A stretch of DNA of 64,000 nt. Source: Microbacterium oleivorans (GTDB lineage: Bacteria; Actinomycetota; Actinomycetes; Actinomycetales; Microbacteriaceae). Under the pieces are notes generated by a model. It searched no databases, was not told where the DNA came from, and saw only the letters and a list, made by a program, of their open reading frames with translations. The position numbers and the translations under genes are program-made. The DNA is taken from assembly GCF_001644225.1 (NCBI RefSeq), contig NZ_LSTV01000005.1:543-64542 (forward strand). The letters are read 5' to 3'. Positions 25,683 through 33,969 of the stretch are shown here, piece by piece (the first letter of the stretch is position 1; each line of letters starts with the position of its first letter).

Positions 25683-26573
25683 TCAGGACGTGAGACGTTC
25701 GAGCAGCTCGCGGTACTTCGCCGCCGTCTGCGCGACGATCTCGTCGGGGACGACGGGCGGCGTGCCCTGCTTATCCCAATGCGCCGCCAGCCAATCGCGC
25801 ACGATCTGCTTGTCGAAGCTCGCCATGCGCGCGGCGGGGGTCTCGGCGGTGCGCCAGGTCTCGGCATCCCAGTACCGCGACGAGTCGCTCGTGAGCACCT
25901 CGTCGGCGAGGGTGAGGACGCCGTCGGCGTCGAGGCCGAACTCGAATTTCGTGTCGGCGAGGATCAGCCCCTTCGCCTCGGCGAGGGCGGCGGCGCGGCG
26001 GTAGATCTCGAGCGAGGCGTCGCGCAGCTCCGCCGCGCGCTCGGCGCCGACGAGCTCGACGGTGCGCTCGAACGAGATGTTCTCGTCGTGCTCGCCGAGC
26101 GGGGCCTTGTAGGCGGGGGTGAAGATCGGTTCCGGCAGGCGGTCGCCGTTGGCGAGGCCGGTGGGGAGGGGGATGCCGCAGACCGTGCCGTCGGCCTGGT
26201 ACTCGACCCATCCCGAGCCGGTCAGGTAGCCGCGGACGACGCACTCGACCGGCAGCATGTCGAGCGAACGGACGACCATGCCGCGACCGTCGGTCGCGGC
26301 CGGCGGCGTCTGGCCGGGGAGGAGGTGGTTGGCGATCGCGCGGCCGCCGTCGGCACCGGCGAGCTGCTCGAACCACCACAGCGACAGCGCGGTGAGGAGG
26401 GCACCCTTGCCGGGGATCGCCGGATCGAGCACGTGGTCGAACGCGCTGACACGGTCGCTGGCGACCACGAGCAGTCGGCCGTCATCGGCTCCGTCGGAGG
26501 GCCGGTAGAGGTCGCGGACCTTGCCCGAGTACACGTGGGTCCATCCGGGCAGGGGGGTCGCGGCATCCGTCAC
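25683..26573 (-). CDS. purC: Phosphoribosylaminoimidazole-succinocarboxamide synthase
   Basis: 296 aa SAICAR synthetase, the ATP-dependent ligase that joins CAIR and aspartate. YSGKVRDLY (residues 15-23), DRVSAFDHVL, PVECVVRGYLTGSGW and LADTKFEFG are the diagnostic motifs. GTG 26573 is preceded by CATAAT at a distance of 6 bases, so the mRNA is probably leaderless. Divergent from a lipoprotein gene. Confidence 0.95.
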   Translation of the reverse strand: MTDAATPLPGWTHVYSGKVRDLYRPSDGADDGRLLVVASDRVSAFDHVLDPAIPGKGALLTALSLWWFEQLAGADGGRAIANHLLPGQTPPAATDGRGMVVRSLDMLPVECVVRGYLTGSGWVEYQADGTVCGIPLPTGLANGDRLPEPIFTPAYKAPLGEHDENISFERTVELVGAERAAELRDASLEIYRRAAALAEAKGLILADTKFEFGLDADGVLTLADEVLTSDSSRYWDAETWRTAETPAARMASFDKQIVRDWLAAHWDKQGTPPVVPDEIVAQTAAKYRELLERLTS

Positions 26574-26579
26574 CAGCCC

Positions 26580-26585
26580 ATTATG
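26580..26585 (-). promoter_or_regulatory. -10 element of leaderless purC
   Basis: CATAAT on the minus strand, 6 bases before GTG 26573. Confidence 0.6.
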
Positions 26586-26603
26586 TCGGGCGCGCGGAGC
26601 GCG

Positions 26604-26609
26604 TACCGT
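26604..26609 (+). promoter_or_regulatory. -10 element of the lipoprotein gene
   Basis: TACCGT, 6 bases before ATG 26616. Confidence 0.55.
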
Positions 26610-26615
26610 GGCGGG

Positions 26616-27158
26616 ATGCGTCGCCCCCTGCTCGCCCTGACCGCCCTCGCGGTGTCGTTCGGACTGAGCGGCTGCGTCTCGACCGCCGCGGTCGATGACG
26701 CCGCGCCGACGCCGTCGACGTCCCCGACCAGGTCGGCCGAGGCCGCGCCGACCCCCACCCCCACCCCGACGCCCGAACCCGAGGAATCGGTGGACCCCTC
26801 GTACGCCGTCCCCGAGCAGGACCCGCTCGAGGCCTCGCGCCTGGTGTTCGAGAGCGATGCCGTCGGCGTCGACCCCGTGACGGTCGTGAGCGTGTCGAGC
26901 AGTGCGGTGAGGGACCAGGACTACGTGCTCGACTTCGACTGCATCCCGCGGGACGCCACCATCACGCTGTCCCTGTCGCCCGCCGTGGGCGAGGACGACC
27001 CTCCCGTGAACTTCTCCGGGCCCATCGCTCTCACGCAGGGATGCAGCGGGCCGGGACGGACGACCGGGATCCGTGTCGACCGGATGGTCGGCGTGCAGAT
27101 CTCGATGACGGGCGACGAGGTGTCGCGCGCGTGGGCGGTGCTGCGTCCCGACCAGTGA
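26616..27158 (+). CDS. Small secreted lipoprotein of unknown function
   Basis: 180 aa. A signal peptide ends in the lipobox FGLSGC (Cys at about 20). A Thr/Pro/Glu-rich linker to about residue 60 leads to a domain of about 110 residues with two cysteines (DCIPRD and QGCSGPG) that could form a disulfide. No family recognised. Leaderless by promoter spacing. It lies between purC and the PadR/exporter operon without an obvious link to either. Confidence 0.7.
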   Translation: MRRPLLALTALAVSFGLSGCVSTAAVDDAAPTPSTSPTRSAEAAPTPTPTPTPEPEESVDPSYAVPEQDPLEASRLVFESDAVGVDPVTVVSVSSSAVRDQDYVLDFDCIPRDATITLSLSPAVGEDDPPVNFSGPIALTQGCSGPGRTTGIRVDRMVGVQISMTGDEVSRAWAVLRPDQ

Positions 27159-27182
27159 TCCCGGTGTCGTCGGACCGGCGTA

Positions 27183-27198
27183 TAGTCCACATGGACTA
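27183..27198 (+). promoter_or_regulatory. PadR operator overlapping the -10 element
   Basis: TAGTCCA-CA-TGGACTA is a 7+2+7 perfect inverted repeat. It overlaps TATAGT (27181-27186), the likely -10 of the PadR/exporter operon, so binding would block transcription. Confidence 0.7.
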
Positions 27199-27215
27199 AT
27201 TCACCGGGAGGCTCC

Positions 27216-27839
27216 ATGGCGCACGGGACAGCGACGCTCACGCCGACCGCCGTCATGCTCCTCGCGCTGCTGCACGAGGACGACATGCACGCGTACGAGA
27301 TGGTGCGCCTGCTGCGCGAACGCCGCGCCGACCGGCTGATCGCCCTCACCCACGGCACGATCTACCACACGGTGGCCCGCCTCGAACGGCAGGGTCGCAT
27401 CGTCGAGGTCGGCAGCGACCGCGACGGCAACCGTCCCGAGCGCACGACGTACGCGTCGACGGATGCCGGTGCCGCCGACCTCCTCGCCTGGATCCGCCGC
27501 GAGCTCGTGTCGGTCGACGACCCGGGCCGCTTCCGCATCGCGCTCACCGAGGTGCACAACCTGCCGCGCGACGAGGTGCTCGCGCTCCTCGCCCAGCGTC
27601 GGGAGCTGCTCGCGGCATCCCGGGACGCCCACCGGAGTGCGCACGCCCACGCGATCGCGCACGGATCGCACCCCCAGTTCCTCATCGAAGTGCACCGCCA
27701 GGCGGCGCTCCTCGACGCCGACATCGCCTGGCTCGACGAAGCGGTCGAGTTCATCCGTCGTCCCGACACCGTCTGGGGTGTCGTCGACATCCCCGCCACC
27801 GACCGCTATCTGGCACAGAGAGAAGCCGCACGCGCATGA
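27216..27839 (+). CDS. PadR-family transcriptional regulator
   Basis: 207 aa. Winged helix at residues 5-85: MLLALLHEDDMHAYEMVRLLRERRADRLIALTHGTIYHTVARLERQGRIV, then a wing and an effector/dimerisation part (90-190) of the longer PadR subgroup. GGGAGG precedes ATG 27216. Its stop overlaps the start of the DHA2 exporter (ATGA), so it very likely represses its own operon through the palindrome just upstream. The inducing compound, presumably an export substrate, is unknown. Confidence 0.85.
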   Translation: MAHGTATLTPTAVMLLALLHEDDMHAYEMVRLLRERRADRLIALTHGTIYHTVARLERQGRIVEVGSDRDGNRPERTTYASTDAGAADLLAWIRRELVSVDDPGRFRIALTEVHNLPRDEVLALLAQRRELLAASRDAHRSAHAHAIAHGSHPQFLIEVHRQAALLDADIAWLDEAVEFIRRPDTVWGVVDIPATDRYLAQREAARA

Positions 27840-29326
27840 GCGAGAGCACGTCCACCGTCCGCGCCCCGGGCGCACCCGCCGTCCCCACGAACCCCTGGCC
27901 CGCGCTCTGGGCGCTCGTCATCGGGTTCTTCATGATCCTCGTCGACACGACGATCGTCTCGGTCGCGAACCCCGCCATCAAGGCGGCCCTCGACCCGACC
28001 ACGAGCAACCTCGACAACGTCGTGTGGGTCACGTCCGCCTACCTGCTGACCTACGCCGTGCCGCTGCTGGTCACCGGCCGTCTCGGCGACCGGTTCGGGC
28101 CCAAGAACATGTACCTGATCGGCCTCGCGATCTTCACTCTCGCGTCGCTCGCGTGCGGACTGTCGGGCTCGCTCATGGCCCTGATCATCGCGCGCGCCGC
28201 GCAGGGCCTCGGCGCCGCGTTGATGACGCCGCAGACGATGGCGGTCATCACCCGGACCTTCCCCGCCGAGCGCCGTGGCGCCGCCATGGGCCTGTGGGGC
28301 GCGACCGCCGGTGTCGCCACCCTCGTCGGTCCGCTCGCGGGCGGCCTGCTCGTCGACGGGTTCGGGTGGGAGTGGATCTTCTTCGTGAACATCCCCGTGG
28401 GCGTCGTCGCCTTCGTGCTCGCGTGGCGGCTCGTGCCGCAGCTCGAGACGCACCCGCACCGGTTCGACGTCCTCGGCGTCGTGCTGAGCGCGGTCGCGCT
28501 CTTCCTCATCGTCTTCGGCCTGCAGGAGGGCGAGCACTACGACTGGGCCGCGTGGGTGTGGGCGATGATCGCCGCCGGCGTCGTCGTCCTCGCGGTCTTC
28601 ATCTGGACGCAGGGCCGTACGAAGAGCGAGCCGCTCGTGCCGCTCCAGCTCTTCCGCGACCGCAACTTCGCGATCTCCAATCTCGCGATCGCCGCCGTCG
28701 GCTTCACCGTCACGAGCATGGCGCTGCCGATGGCGTTCTTCACCCAGCTCGCCCGCGGACTGACGCCGACCGAGTCGGCACTGCTCCTCATTCCGATGGC
28801 GGTGCTCTCGGGTGTGCTCGCCCCCTTCGCGGGCCGCATCCTCGACCGCGTCGACCCCCGCGTGCTGCTGGTCCCCGGACTGACGCTGATGGCTGCGGGG
28901 CTCGTCGGGTACTCCCTGCTCATGAACACTGAGGCGCCGATCCTGCTGCTGCTGATCCCGTCGGCGGTCATCGGTGTCGCCAACGCGGGTATGTGGGGAC
29001 CGCTCGCGACGACCGCCACGCGCAACCTGCCGCCGCAGCAGGCGGGTGCCGGGTCCGGCATCTACAACACGACCCGGACGATCGGGTCGGTCATCGGTTC
29101 GGCGGCCATCGCCTCCGTCATGCAGTCGCGCCTCGAGGCGAATCTGCCGGGGGCCGGCGACGCGACGGGCGGGGACTTCGGCGGCGGTGGCGGGATGCCT
29201 CCCGTCGTGGCCGAGGGGTTCTCCGCCGCGATGGCGCAGGCGATGCTCCTGCCCGCTGCCGTGATCGCGCTCGGCGTCGTGCTCGTGCTGTTCCTGCGCC
29301 GCCCCGCGCACCTCGCGGAGCGCTGA
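27836..29326 (+). CDS. DHA2-family (EmrB/QacA-like) drug:proton antiporter
   Basis: 496 aa with 14 predicted helices. Motif D1 is LVDTTIVSVANPAIK; motif A is GRLGDRFGPKNMY; motif C is GVATLVGPLAGGLL; all characterise the 14-helix DHA2 exporters. The C-terminus ends with a Gly-rich periplasmic loop before helix 14. It likely pumps a hydrophobic or cationic toxin out of the cell. Coupled to the PadR gene; followed by a hairpin shared with the convergent purD gene. Confidence 0.88.
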   Translation: MSESTSTVRAPGAPAVPTNPWPALWALVIGFFMILVDTTIVSVANPAIKAALDPTTSNLDNVVWVTSAYLLTYAVPLLVTGRLGDRFGPKNMYLIGLAIFTLASLACGLSGSLMALIIARAAQGLGAALMTPQTMAVITRTFPAERRGAAMGLWGATAGVATLVGPLAGGLLVDGFGWEWIFFVNIPVGVVAFVLAWRLVPQLETHPHRFDVLGVVLSAVALFLIVFGLQEGEHYDWAAWVWAMIAAGVVVLAVFIWTQGRTKSEPLVPLQLFRDRNFAISNLAIAAVGFTVTSMALPMAFFTQLARGLTPTESALLLIPMAVLSGVLAPFAGRILDRVDPRVLLVPGLTLMAAGLVGYSLLMNTEAPILLLLIPSAVIGVANAGMWGPLATTATRNLPPQQAGAGSGIYNTTRTIGSVIGSAAIASVMQSRLEANLPGAGDATGGDFGGGGGMPPVVAEGFSAAMAQAMLLPAAVIALGVVLVLFLRRPAHLAER

Positions 29327-29337
29327 GCGCAGCGCTC
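29318..29337. terminator. Hairpin between the exporter and purD
   Basis: GAGCGCTG and CAGCGCTC form an 8-bp perfect stem with a 4-nt loop; the exporter's TGA lies inside. Probably a terminator for the plus strand. Confidence 0.5.
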
Positions 29338-29354
29338 GGTGGCGCGCGCGGGGT

Positions 29355-30626
29355 TCAGCCCGCGGCGCGGGCGGCGATGTCGCGGCGGTAGTGCCCGCCC
29401 TCAAGGGTGATGTGCGCGAGGGCGGTGTACGCCCGCTCGCGCGCGTCGGCGAGGTCGGCGCCCACCGCGACGACGTTGAGCACGCGGCCGCCGGTCGCGA
29501 CGAGCGCACCGTCGGCGGTGGCGGTCGCGGCGTGGGCCAGATGCACGCCGTCGATGGATGCCGCGGCATCCGTCCCCTCGATGGCGCGACCGGTCTGCGG
29601 CGCCTCCGGGTATCCCTCGCTCGCGAGGACGACGGTGACGGCGGCCTCGGGGGAGAACTCGGGGGCCGGCTCGGACTCGAGCGTGCCGCTCGCCGCCGCC
29701 AGGAGCAGGCGCGACAGCGGGCTGCGCAGGCGCGCCAGCACGACCTGCGTCTCGGGGTCGCCGAAGCGGGCGTTGAACTCGATCACCTTCACGCCGGACT
29801 CGGTGAGGATGAGGCCCGCGTAGAGCAGCCCGATGAACGGGGTGCCCTCGGCGTCCAGCTGCCGGATGACGGGCTCGGCGACCTCCGCGGTCACCTGCGC
29901 GACGAACGCGTCTTCGCCGCCGAAGCGCTCGCCGAGCCAGGGGAGCGGCGAGTAGGCGCCCATCCCGCCGGTGTTCGGTCCCTCGTCGCCGTCGTACGCG
30001 CGTTTGAAGTCCTGCGCGGGGCTGAGCGGCCGCACGCTGTCGCCGTCGGAGACGAAGAAGAGCGAGACCTCGGGGCCGGCGAGGAACTCCTCCACGAGGA
30101 CGGGACCGCTCGGCAAGTACGTGTCGGCGTGAGCGAGCGCCGCGTCGTGGTCGGACGTGACGATGACGCCCTTACCGGCGGCGAGACCGTCGGCCTTCAC
30201 GACGTAGGGGGCGCCGAACTCGTCGATCGCCGCGGCGACCTCGTCACGGGTGTGCGCGCGCGCCGCGCGACCGGTCGGGACGCCCGCGGCATCCATGATC
30301 CGCTTCGCGAACGCCTTCGAGCCCTCGAGCTGCGCGGCGGCCTTGCCGGGACCGAAGACGGGGATGCCGCGCTCGCGCAGCGCGTCGGCGACGCCGGCGA
30401 CGAGGGGGGCTTCGGGGCCGATGACGACGAGGTCGATCGCCGCCTCGTTCGCGTAGCCGGTGACGGCCGCGGGGTCGTTCTGATCGAGCCCGGGGACGAT
30501 CCTCGCGTCGGCGGCGATGCCGGCGTTGCCGGGGGCCGCGAAGATCTCGTGCCCGGCGCCTTCCGCGGCGAGGGCGAGGATGATGGCGTGCTCGCGCGCG
30601 CCCGAGCCGAGGACCAGGATCTTCAC
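29355..30626 (-). CDS. purD: Phosphoribosylamine-glycine ligase
   Basis: 423 aa GARS enzyme, step two of purine synthesis. [15 protein letters not shown] is the N-domain signature; [15 protein letters not shown] and the ATP-grasp segment [15 protein letters not shown] follow; [12 protein letters not shown] binds metal/ATP near residue 285. GTG 30626 has TAGGCT 6 bases upstream. Divergent from the sterol-carrier-like gene, with only 44 bases between the two starts. Confidence 0.95.
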   Translation of the reverse strand: MKILVLGSGAREHAIILALAAEGAGHEIFAAPGNAGIAADARIVPGLDQNDPAAVTGYANEAAIDLVVIGPEAPLVAGVADALRERGIPVFGPGKAAAQLEGSKAFAKRIMDAAGVPTGRAARAHTRDEVAAAIDEFGAPYVVKADGLAAGKGVIVTSDHDAALAHADTYLPSGPVLVEEFLAGPEVSLFFVSDGDSVRPLSPAQDFKRAYDGDEGPNTGGMGAYSPLPWLGERFGGEDAFVAQVTAEVAEPVIRQLDAEGTPFIGLLYAGLILTESGVKVIEFNARFGDPETQVVLARLRSPLSRLLLAAASGTLESEPAPEFSPEAAVTVVLASEGYPEAPQTGRAIEGTDAAASIDGVHLAHAATATADGALVATGGRVLNVVAVGADLADARERAYTALAHITLEGGHYRRDIAARAAG

Positions 30627-30632
30627 CCCGTC

Positions 30633-30638
30633 AGCCTA
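30633..30638 (-). promoter_or_regulatory. -10 element of leaderless purD
   Basis: TAGGCT on the minus strand, 6 bases before GTG 30626. Confidence 0.6.
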
Positions 30639-30657
30639 CCGACCGGCCTGCGCGCGT

Positions 30658-30663
30658 TACGGT
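30658..30663 (+). promoter_or_regulatory. -10 element of the SCP-like gene
   Basis: TACGGT, 7 bases before ATG 30671; back-to-back with the purD promoter. Confidence 0.5.
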
Positions 30664-30670
30664 GGCTGCC

Positions 30671-31024
30671 ATGGCCCGCACGATCAGCACCGGCGACGGA
30701 CGCGACGCCCTCGCGGCCGTCGCCGCCGGCACCGCGACGCGTCCCGAGACGGCGATGGCGGTCCGCTACCTGCTGCAGCTCCTGGTCGAGAAGGCGCCGG
30801 GCAACTCCGTCGAGGTCCGTGTGCCGCCCTTCGGCGCGGTGCAGGTCGTCGAGGGTCCGCGCCACACCCGCGGCATCCCGCCGAATGTGATCGAGACGGA
30901 TGCCGCGACCTGGATCGCGCTCGCCACCGGACAGGTCGCCTGGGCCGACGCCGTGACCGCCGGCACAGTCAGGGCGTCGGGCGTGCGCGCGAACCTCGAC
31001 GGGCTGCTGCCGCTGCGTCCCTGA
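30671..31024 (+). CDS. Sterol-carrier-family protein
   Basis: 117 aa. It shows the SCP2-like pattern of actinobacterial proteins found beside purine genes: VRYLLQLLVEKAPGNSVEVRVPPFGAVQVVEGPRHTRGIPPNVIETDAATWIALATGQVAW. The C-terminal half (WIALATGQVAWADAV...GVRANLDGLLPL) corresponds to the lipid-binding fold. What it binds is unknown. ATG 30671 is preferred over GTG 30662 because it is at leaderless distance from the -10. Confidence 0.75.
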   Translation: MARTISTGDGRDALAAVAAGTATRPETAMAVRYLLQLLVEKAPGNSVEVRVPPFGAVQVVEGPRHTRGIPPNVIETDAATWIALATGQVAWADAVTAGTVRASGVRANLDGLLPLRP

Positions 31025-31046
31025 TGACGGTCAACGGAGGTTGCGC

Positions 31047-31346
31047 ATGAATGACATCACGCTGACGACGGACTTCCTGCGCCGGTCGACCGAGGCGATG
31101 CTCAATTGGATCGAGCAGAACGTCGGCGAGACGGTGACGCTCGAGATGGACGAGTTCTGGTGGGTCCCGAGCGACGCCGCCTACGAGATGTCGCGCGACC
31201 CTCGGGAGCTCACCATCGGAAGCATCCGCGACTGCGTGGAGTTCGTGCAGCGGGGTGTCCTCGACGACGAGATCCCGATCGGCTACGGGTTCGTCTGGCT
31301 CGCGCAGATCTTCCGCGCCGTCGGAGATCAGGTCTCAGGCCGATGA
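31047..31346 (+). CDS. Hypothetical protein, first gene of a two-gene unit
   Basis: 99 aa, acidic, no signal or membrane segment. Contains LNWIEQNVGETVTLEMDEFWWVPSDAAYEMSRDP and ends IPIGYGFVWLAQIFRAVGDQV. Family not recognised. CGGAGG lies 6 bases before ATG 31047. The stop overlaps the ATG of the next gene (ATGA). GC is visibly lower than in neighbours (about 61% by eye), which hints at later arrival. Confidence 0.7.
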   Translation: MNDITLTTDFLRRSTEAMLNWIEQNVGETVTLEMDEFWWVPSDAAYEMSRDPRELTIGSIRDCVEFVQRGVLDDEIPIGYGFVWLAQIFRAVGDQVSGR

Positions 31347-32107
31347 GCGTTCTCGGAAGCTTCGTGAACGTCGTATCCGACGCCCTCAATGTGAACCCGG
31401 AGAACAGGGCGGCGGATCGAGCGGTCCGAATCATGGGCGGGTCGAGATTCTGGTGGCTGCGCACCGAGGCGGCGTGGATCGTCTCCGAGCAGGTGTACCC
31501 GTCGCGGGCACACCTGGAGATGCTCTTCTCCCTGCTGCACGACCGACACCCGCGTGTCTTCCTCTCCGCCGCGAGAGGTTTCGACATGCACTACGGCTAC
31601 TTCTCTCGCGCTCACCTGAAGGAGGGGCTCGACACCATCGAAGCGGCACCCGCGGACGTCTGGAATCACTGGCCGAGTGCCGAAGCCATGAAAGCCGAGA
31701 TGATCGAAGAACTCCGTTCCGCTCTCAACGCTGCGCCGACACCGGACGAGATGGAGATTCTCGCCGTCATCCTGCGGACATGCACCAGCGTGGTTCCGGC
31801 CGACGAGTCGGACATCCCGGGGCTCGAGTTGACCGGGGAACGCGTCTACAGCCGTATCGACGCGCTCATCGGACCGCTCGACGAGATCGGCGGGTTCCGG
31901 CTCGAGGGCGCCCCCGAACCGGCCGACACCGACCTGCTGCTGTCGTTGCGCGAGCTGCGCGTGTTCGAGTCCGCACTCGCGGCCGCTCGGGGCGCGATCG
32001 GTGATGAGGAGTTCGAGATCATCAGCGGCATCACCGTCGCCGAAGCGGTCGACTGCATTGCGCGGATCGAGCAGCGCATGGCCGCCGCGGAGCCCCCGCT
32101 CCTCTAG
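31343..32107 (+). CDS. Hypothetical protein coupled to the gene at 31047
   Basis: 254 aa, soluble, mostly helical. The middle (RFWWLRTEAAWIVSEQVYPSRAHLEMLFSLLHDRHPRVFLSAARGFD) looks like helical-repeat or HEAT-like packing, but I cannot place it in a family. ATGA coupling to the upstream 99-aa protein suggests they act together. Lower GC than the flanks. Confidence 0.7.
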   Translation: MSVLGSFVNVVSDALNVNPENRAADRAVRIMGGSRFWWLRTEAAWIVSEQVYPSRAHLEMLFSLLHDRHPRVFLSAARGFDMHYGYFSRAHLKEGLDTIEAAPADVWNHWPSAEAMKAEMIEELRSALNAAPTPDEMEILAVILRTCTSVVPADESDIPGLELTGERVYSRIDALIGPLDEIGGFRLEGAPEPADTDLLLSLRELRVFESALAAARGAIGDEEFEIISGITVAEAVDCIARIEQRMAAAEPPLL

Positions 32108-32160
32108 TCGCGCTCTCCGCACCCACCCCGCCGGTACGATCTCCTGCGGAGAGGAACCGC

Positions 32161-32913
32161 ATGCAGGCACGACACCTCGGGGTGAACGCGCGTTCGGCGA
32201 TCCTCGCGATCGCCCTGGGGGCAGTCCTTTTTCCCGTGACAGCTCTCCCCGCTCACGCCGCCCCCCGCACCTGCACGGTGACGGAGGCGAAGGTCCTGTG
32301 GGATGCCGGTGCCGCCGACGTGCAGCCGACGGGTTCCGTCACCGCCGCCGACGCCGCCCTCACGTTCGACGGCGGCGCCGGCGTGCTCGAGCCGGTCCGC
32401 CCGTCCGGCAGCCTCAGCTTCGACGGGACCGTCGCCTACACGAGCGCCGCGGGCGTCGAGACGACGCTGTCCGCCCCGACCCTCGTGATCGACGGCGGCT
32501 CGGGCACCCTCTTGTTCGACGTGCAGCCCGAGGGGACGGAACTGATCCCGCAGGCGGCGCTCGCCGAGGTCGACCTCCGCGCCGTCGCCGTCTCGGAATC
32601 GGGCGACACCATCAACCTCGACGGCGTCGACGCGCAGACCGACGCGACCGCCGACGGTTCCGACCTGCTCTGGGCGGGCACCCTCGGGGACCTCGATCTC
32701 ACCGTGACCGCGGACTGCACCACGATCGCCGACACGGCGGTCGTCGAGGAGGAGGAGCAGGATGCCGCGGCCTCCGGCATCCTCGTCCCGCTCATCGTCG
32801 TCGGGATCGCCGCGACCGTGACGGTCGTCCTCGCCGTCGGATCGGTCCAGCGGCGCAAGCGCAACAGCGCCCGCGCCGCCCAGCCGGAGACCGTCGGCGA
32901 CCCGCTCCCCTGA
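32161..32913 (+). CDS. Surface protein with an HtaA-like domain
   Basis: 250 aa. A Sec signal peptide ends near residue 33 (ALPAHAAPR). Residues about 37-185 resemble one HtaA-type beta domain (CTVTEAKVLWDAGA; SGSLSFDGTVAYTSAAGVETTLSAPTLVIDGGSGTLLFD), the fold that binds heme in Corynebacterium. A Glu-rich linker, a transmembrane helix (about 205-228) and a basic tail QRRKRN anchor it to the membrane. There are two cysteines, at about 38 and 190. The domain call rests on pattern similarity; no heme ABC transporter is nearby. GAGAGGAA precedes ATG 32161. Confidence 0.55.
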   Translation: MQARHLGVNARSAILAIALGAVLFPVTALPAHAAPRTCTVTEAKVLWDAGAADVQPTGSVTAADAALTFDGGAGVLEPVRPSGSLSFDGTVAYTSAAGVETTLSAPTLVIDGGSGTLLFDVQPEGTELIPQAALAEVDLRAVAVSESGDTINLDGVDAQTDATADGSDLLWAGTLGDLDLTVTADCTTIADTAVVEEEEQDAAASGILVPLIVVGIAATVTVVLAVGSVQRRKRNSARAAQPETVGDPLP

Positions 32914-32923
32914 GGCGGGGGTG

Positions 32924-32929
32924 GACAAT
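32924..32929 (+). promoter_or_regulatory. -10 element of the 106-aa membrane protein gene
   Basis: GACAAT, 6 bases before ATG 32936. Confidence 0.5.
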
Positions 32930-32935
32930 GGAAGC

Positions 32936-33256
32936 ATGGCCGAGCACTCCGAAACGCACGTCGAGTCCGCCGAGCTGCGGCGCACCCCGCGGTTCGCGGC
33001 CTTCTTCGCCGTCGGGGCGGCCCTCGGCATCCTCGTCGCCCTCATCCTGACGTTCGCGTTCGGCGACGGAGCGATCAGCGAGAGCACGGGAGCGCGGTAC
33101 TCGCAGAGCCAGGTGTTCGGCTTCCTGCTGCTGTGGTGCGTGCCCGCCGGCATCGCGGTCGGTGCGGTCGTCGCGCTCGTCTTCGACCGAGTACTCGGCA
33201 AGAAGCACCGCACCGTGCGCATCGAGCGCGAGCGCGTCGAGGGCTCCGAGGACTGA
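32936..33256 (+). CDS. Small two-helix membrane protein
   Basis: 106 aa with two transmembrane helices (about 22-44 and 63-87) and a basic cytoplasmic tail (RVLGKKHRTVRIERERVEG). Homologs in this family of bacteria are often labelled potassium transporter Trk, but nothing in the sequence shows transport. ATG 32936 is at leaderless distance from GACAAT. Ends 7 bases before the convergent gene. Confidence 0.7.
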   Translation: MAEHSETHVESAELRRTPRFAAFFAVGAALGILVALILTFAFGDGAISESTGARYSQSQVFGFLLLWCVPAGIAVGAVVALVFDRVLGKKHRTVRIERERVEGSED

Positions 33257-33263
33257 GCCCGCC

Positions 33264-33875
33264 TCAGGCGAGCTCGGCGATGATCGGCTGGATCGCCGGA
33301 TCGAACGCCGCGACGTCACCGCGCAGGCCGTCGGTCACGGCGATCGTCAGCGAGCCGATCCACCAGACCCCGCGCTGCGTGAGCGGCAGCACCTGCACGT
33401 TCAGCTCGAACGAGTGCGCCCGGCGGCCGACGCGGCGCTCGTGCTCGGCGATCGCGCTCGCGTAGGCCCGGTAGCTGCTCGCCGATCCGGCCCGCGCCTG
33501 CATCGTGTAGCGATCGGCGGCCCACCGCGCGAAGGCGACGGCATCGTCGGCGAGCGGCGCCATGGCGGCGCGCAGCTCGTCGAAACCGTCGACGGGGAGC
33601 ACGGCGAGCGTCTCGTAGCCGTCGACGAGATCGAGGGGCACGGGGGAGGGGTGCGCCTGCGGTTCGACCGCCATCGCCCAGTACGCGAGCCACTGCCGCT
33701 GCAGCAGGCGGGCGTCGTCGTCATCGCCGGCGGGCGGTGCCGCGGGGGCTCCCCGCAGGTGGGGCAGCTCTTCGGGGGCACGGATGCCGAGTGCCTGGCG
33801 CACGAACAAGGCGACGAGCACCGTCGTACTCGCGTCCTCCCGCACCACCCATTCGGGCCGCTCAGCCCCGCTCAT
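33264..33875 (-). CDS. Conserved hypothetical protein
   Basis: 203 aa, soluble and rich in Ala, Arg and aromatic residues. Features include WVVREDASTTVLVALFVRQALGI near the start, the acidic cluster GDDDDARLLQRQW, and a beta-rich C-terminus SFELNVQVLPLTQRGVWWIGSLTIAVTDGL. No catalytic motif recognised. TAGGAT lies 6 bases before ATG 33875, so the gene is probably leaderless; divergent from purM. Confidence 0.7.
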   Translation of the reverse strand: MSGAERPEWVVREDASTTVLVALFVRQALGIRAPEELPHLRGAPAAPPAGDDDDARLLQRQWLAYWAMAVEPQAHPSPVPLDLVDGYETLAVLPVDGFDELRAAMAPLADDAVAFARWAADRYTMQARAGSASSYRAYASAIAEHERRVGRRAHSFELNVQVLPLTQRGVWWIGSLTIAVTDGLRGDVAAFDPAIQPIIAELA

Positions 33876-33881
33876 GGCGCC

Positions 33882-33887
33882 ATCCTA
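33882..33887 (-). promoter_or_regulatory. -10 element of the gene at 33264-33875
   Basis: TAGGAT on the minus strand, 6 bases before ATG 33875. Confidence 0.55.
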
Positions 33888-33957
33888 TGGCTCGCCTGTG
33901 GTCCCCGTCCGCTCCGCGTCGCCTCCGCGGCGGAGGCAGGCGGCGTCCGGGGGCCGG

Positions 33958-33963
33958 TAGGCT
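33958..33963 (+). promoter_or_regulatory. -10 element of leaderless purM
   Basis: TAGGCT, 6 bases before GTG 33970. Confidence 0.6.
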
Positions 33964-33969
33964 GTGCGG

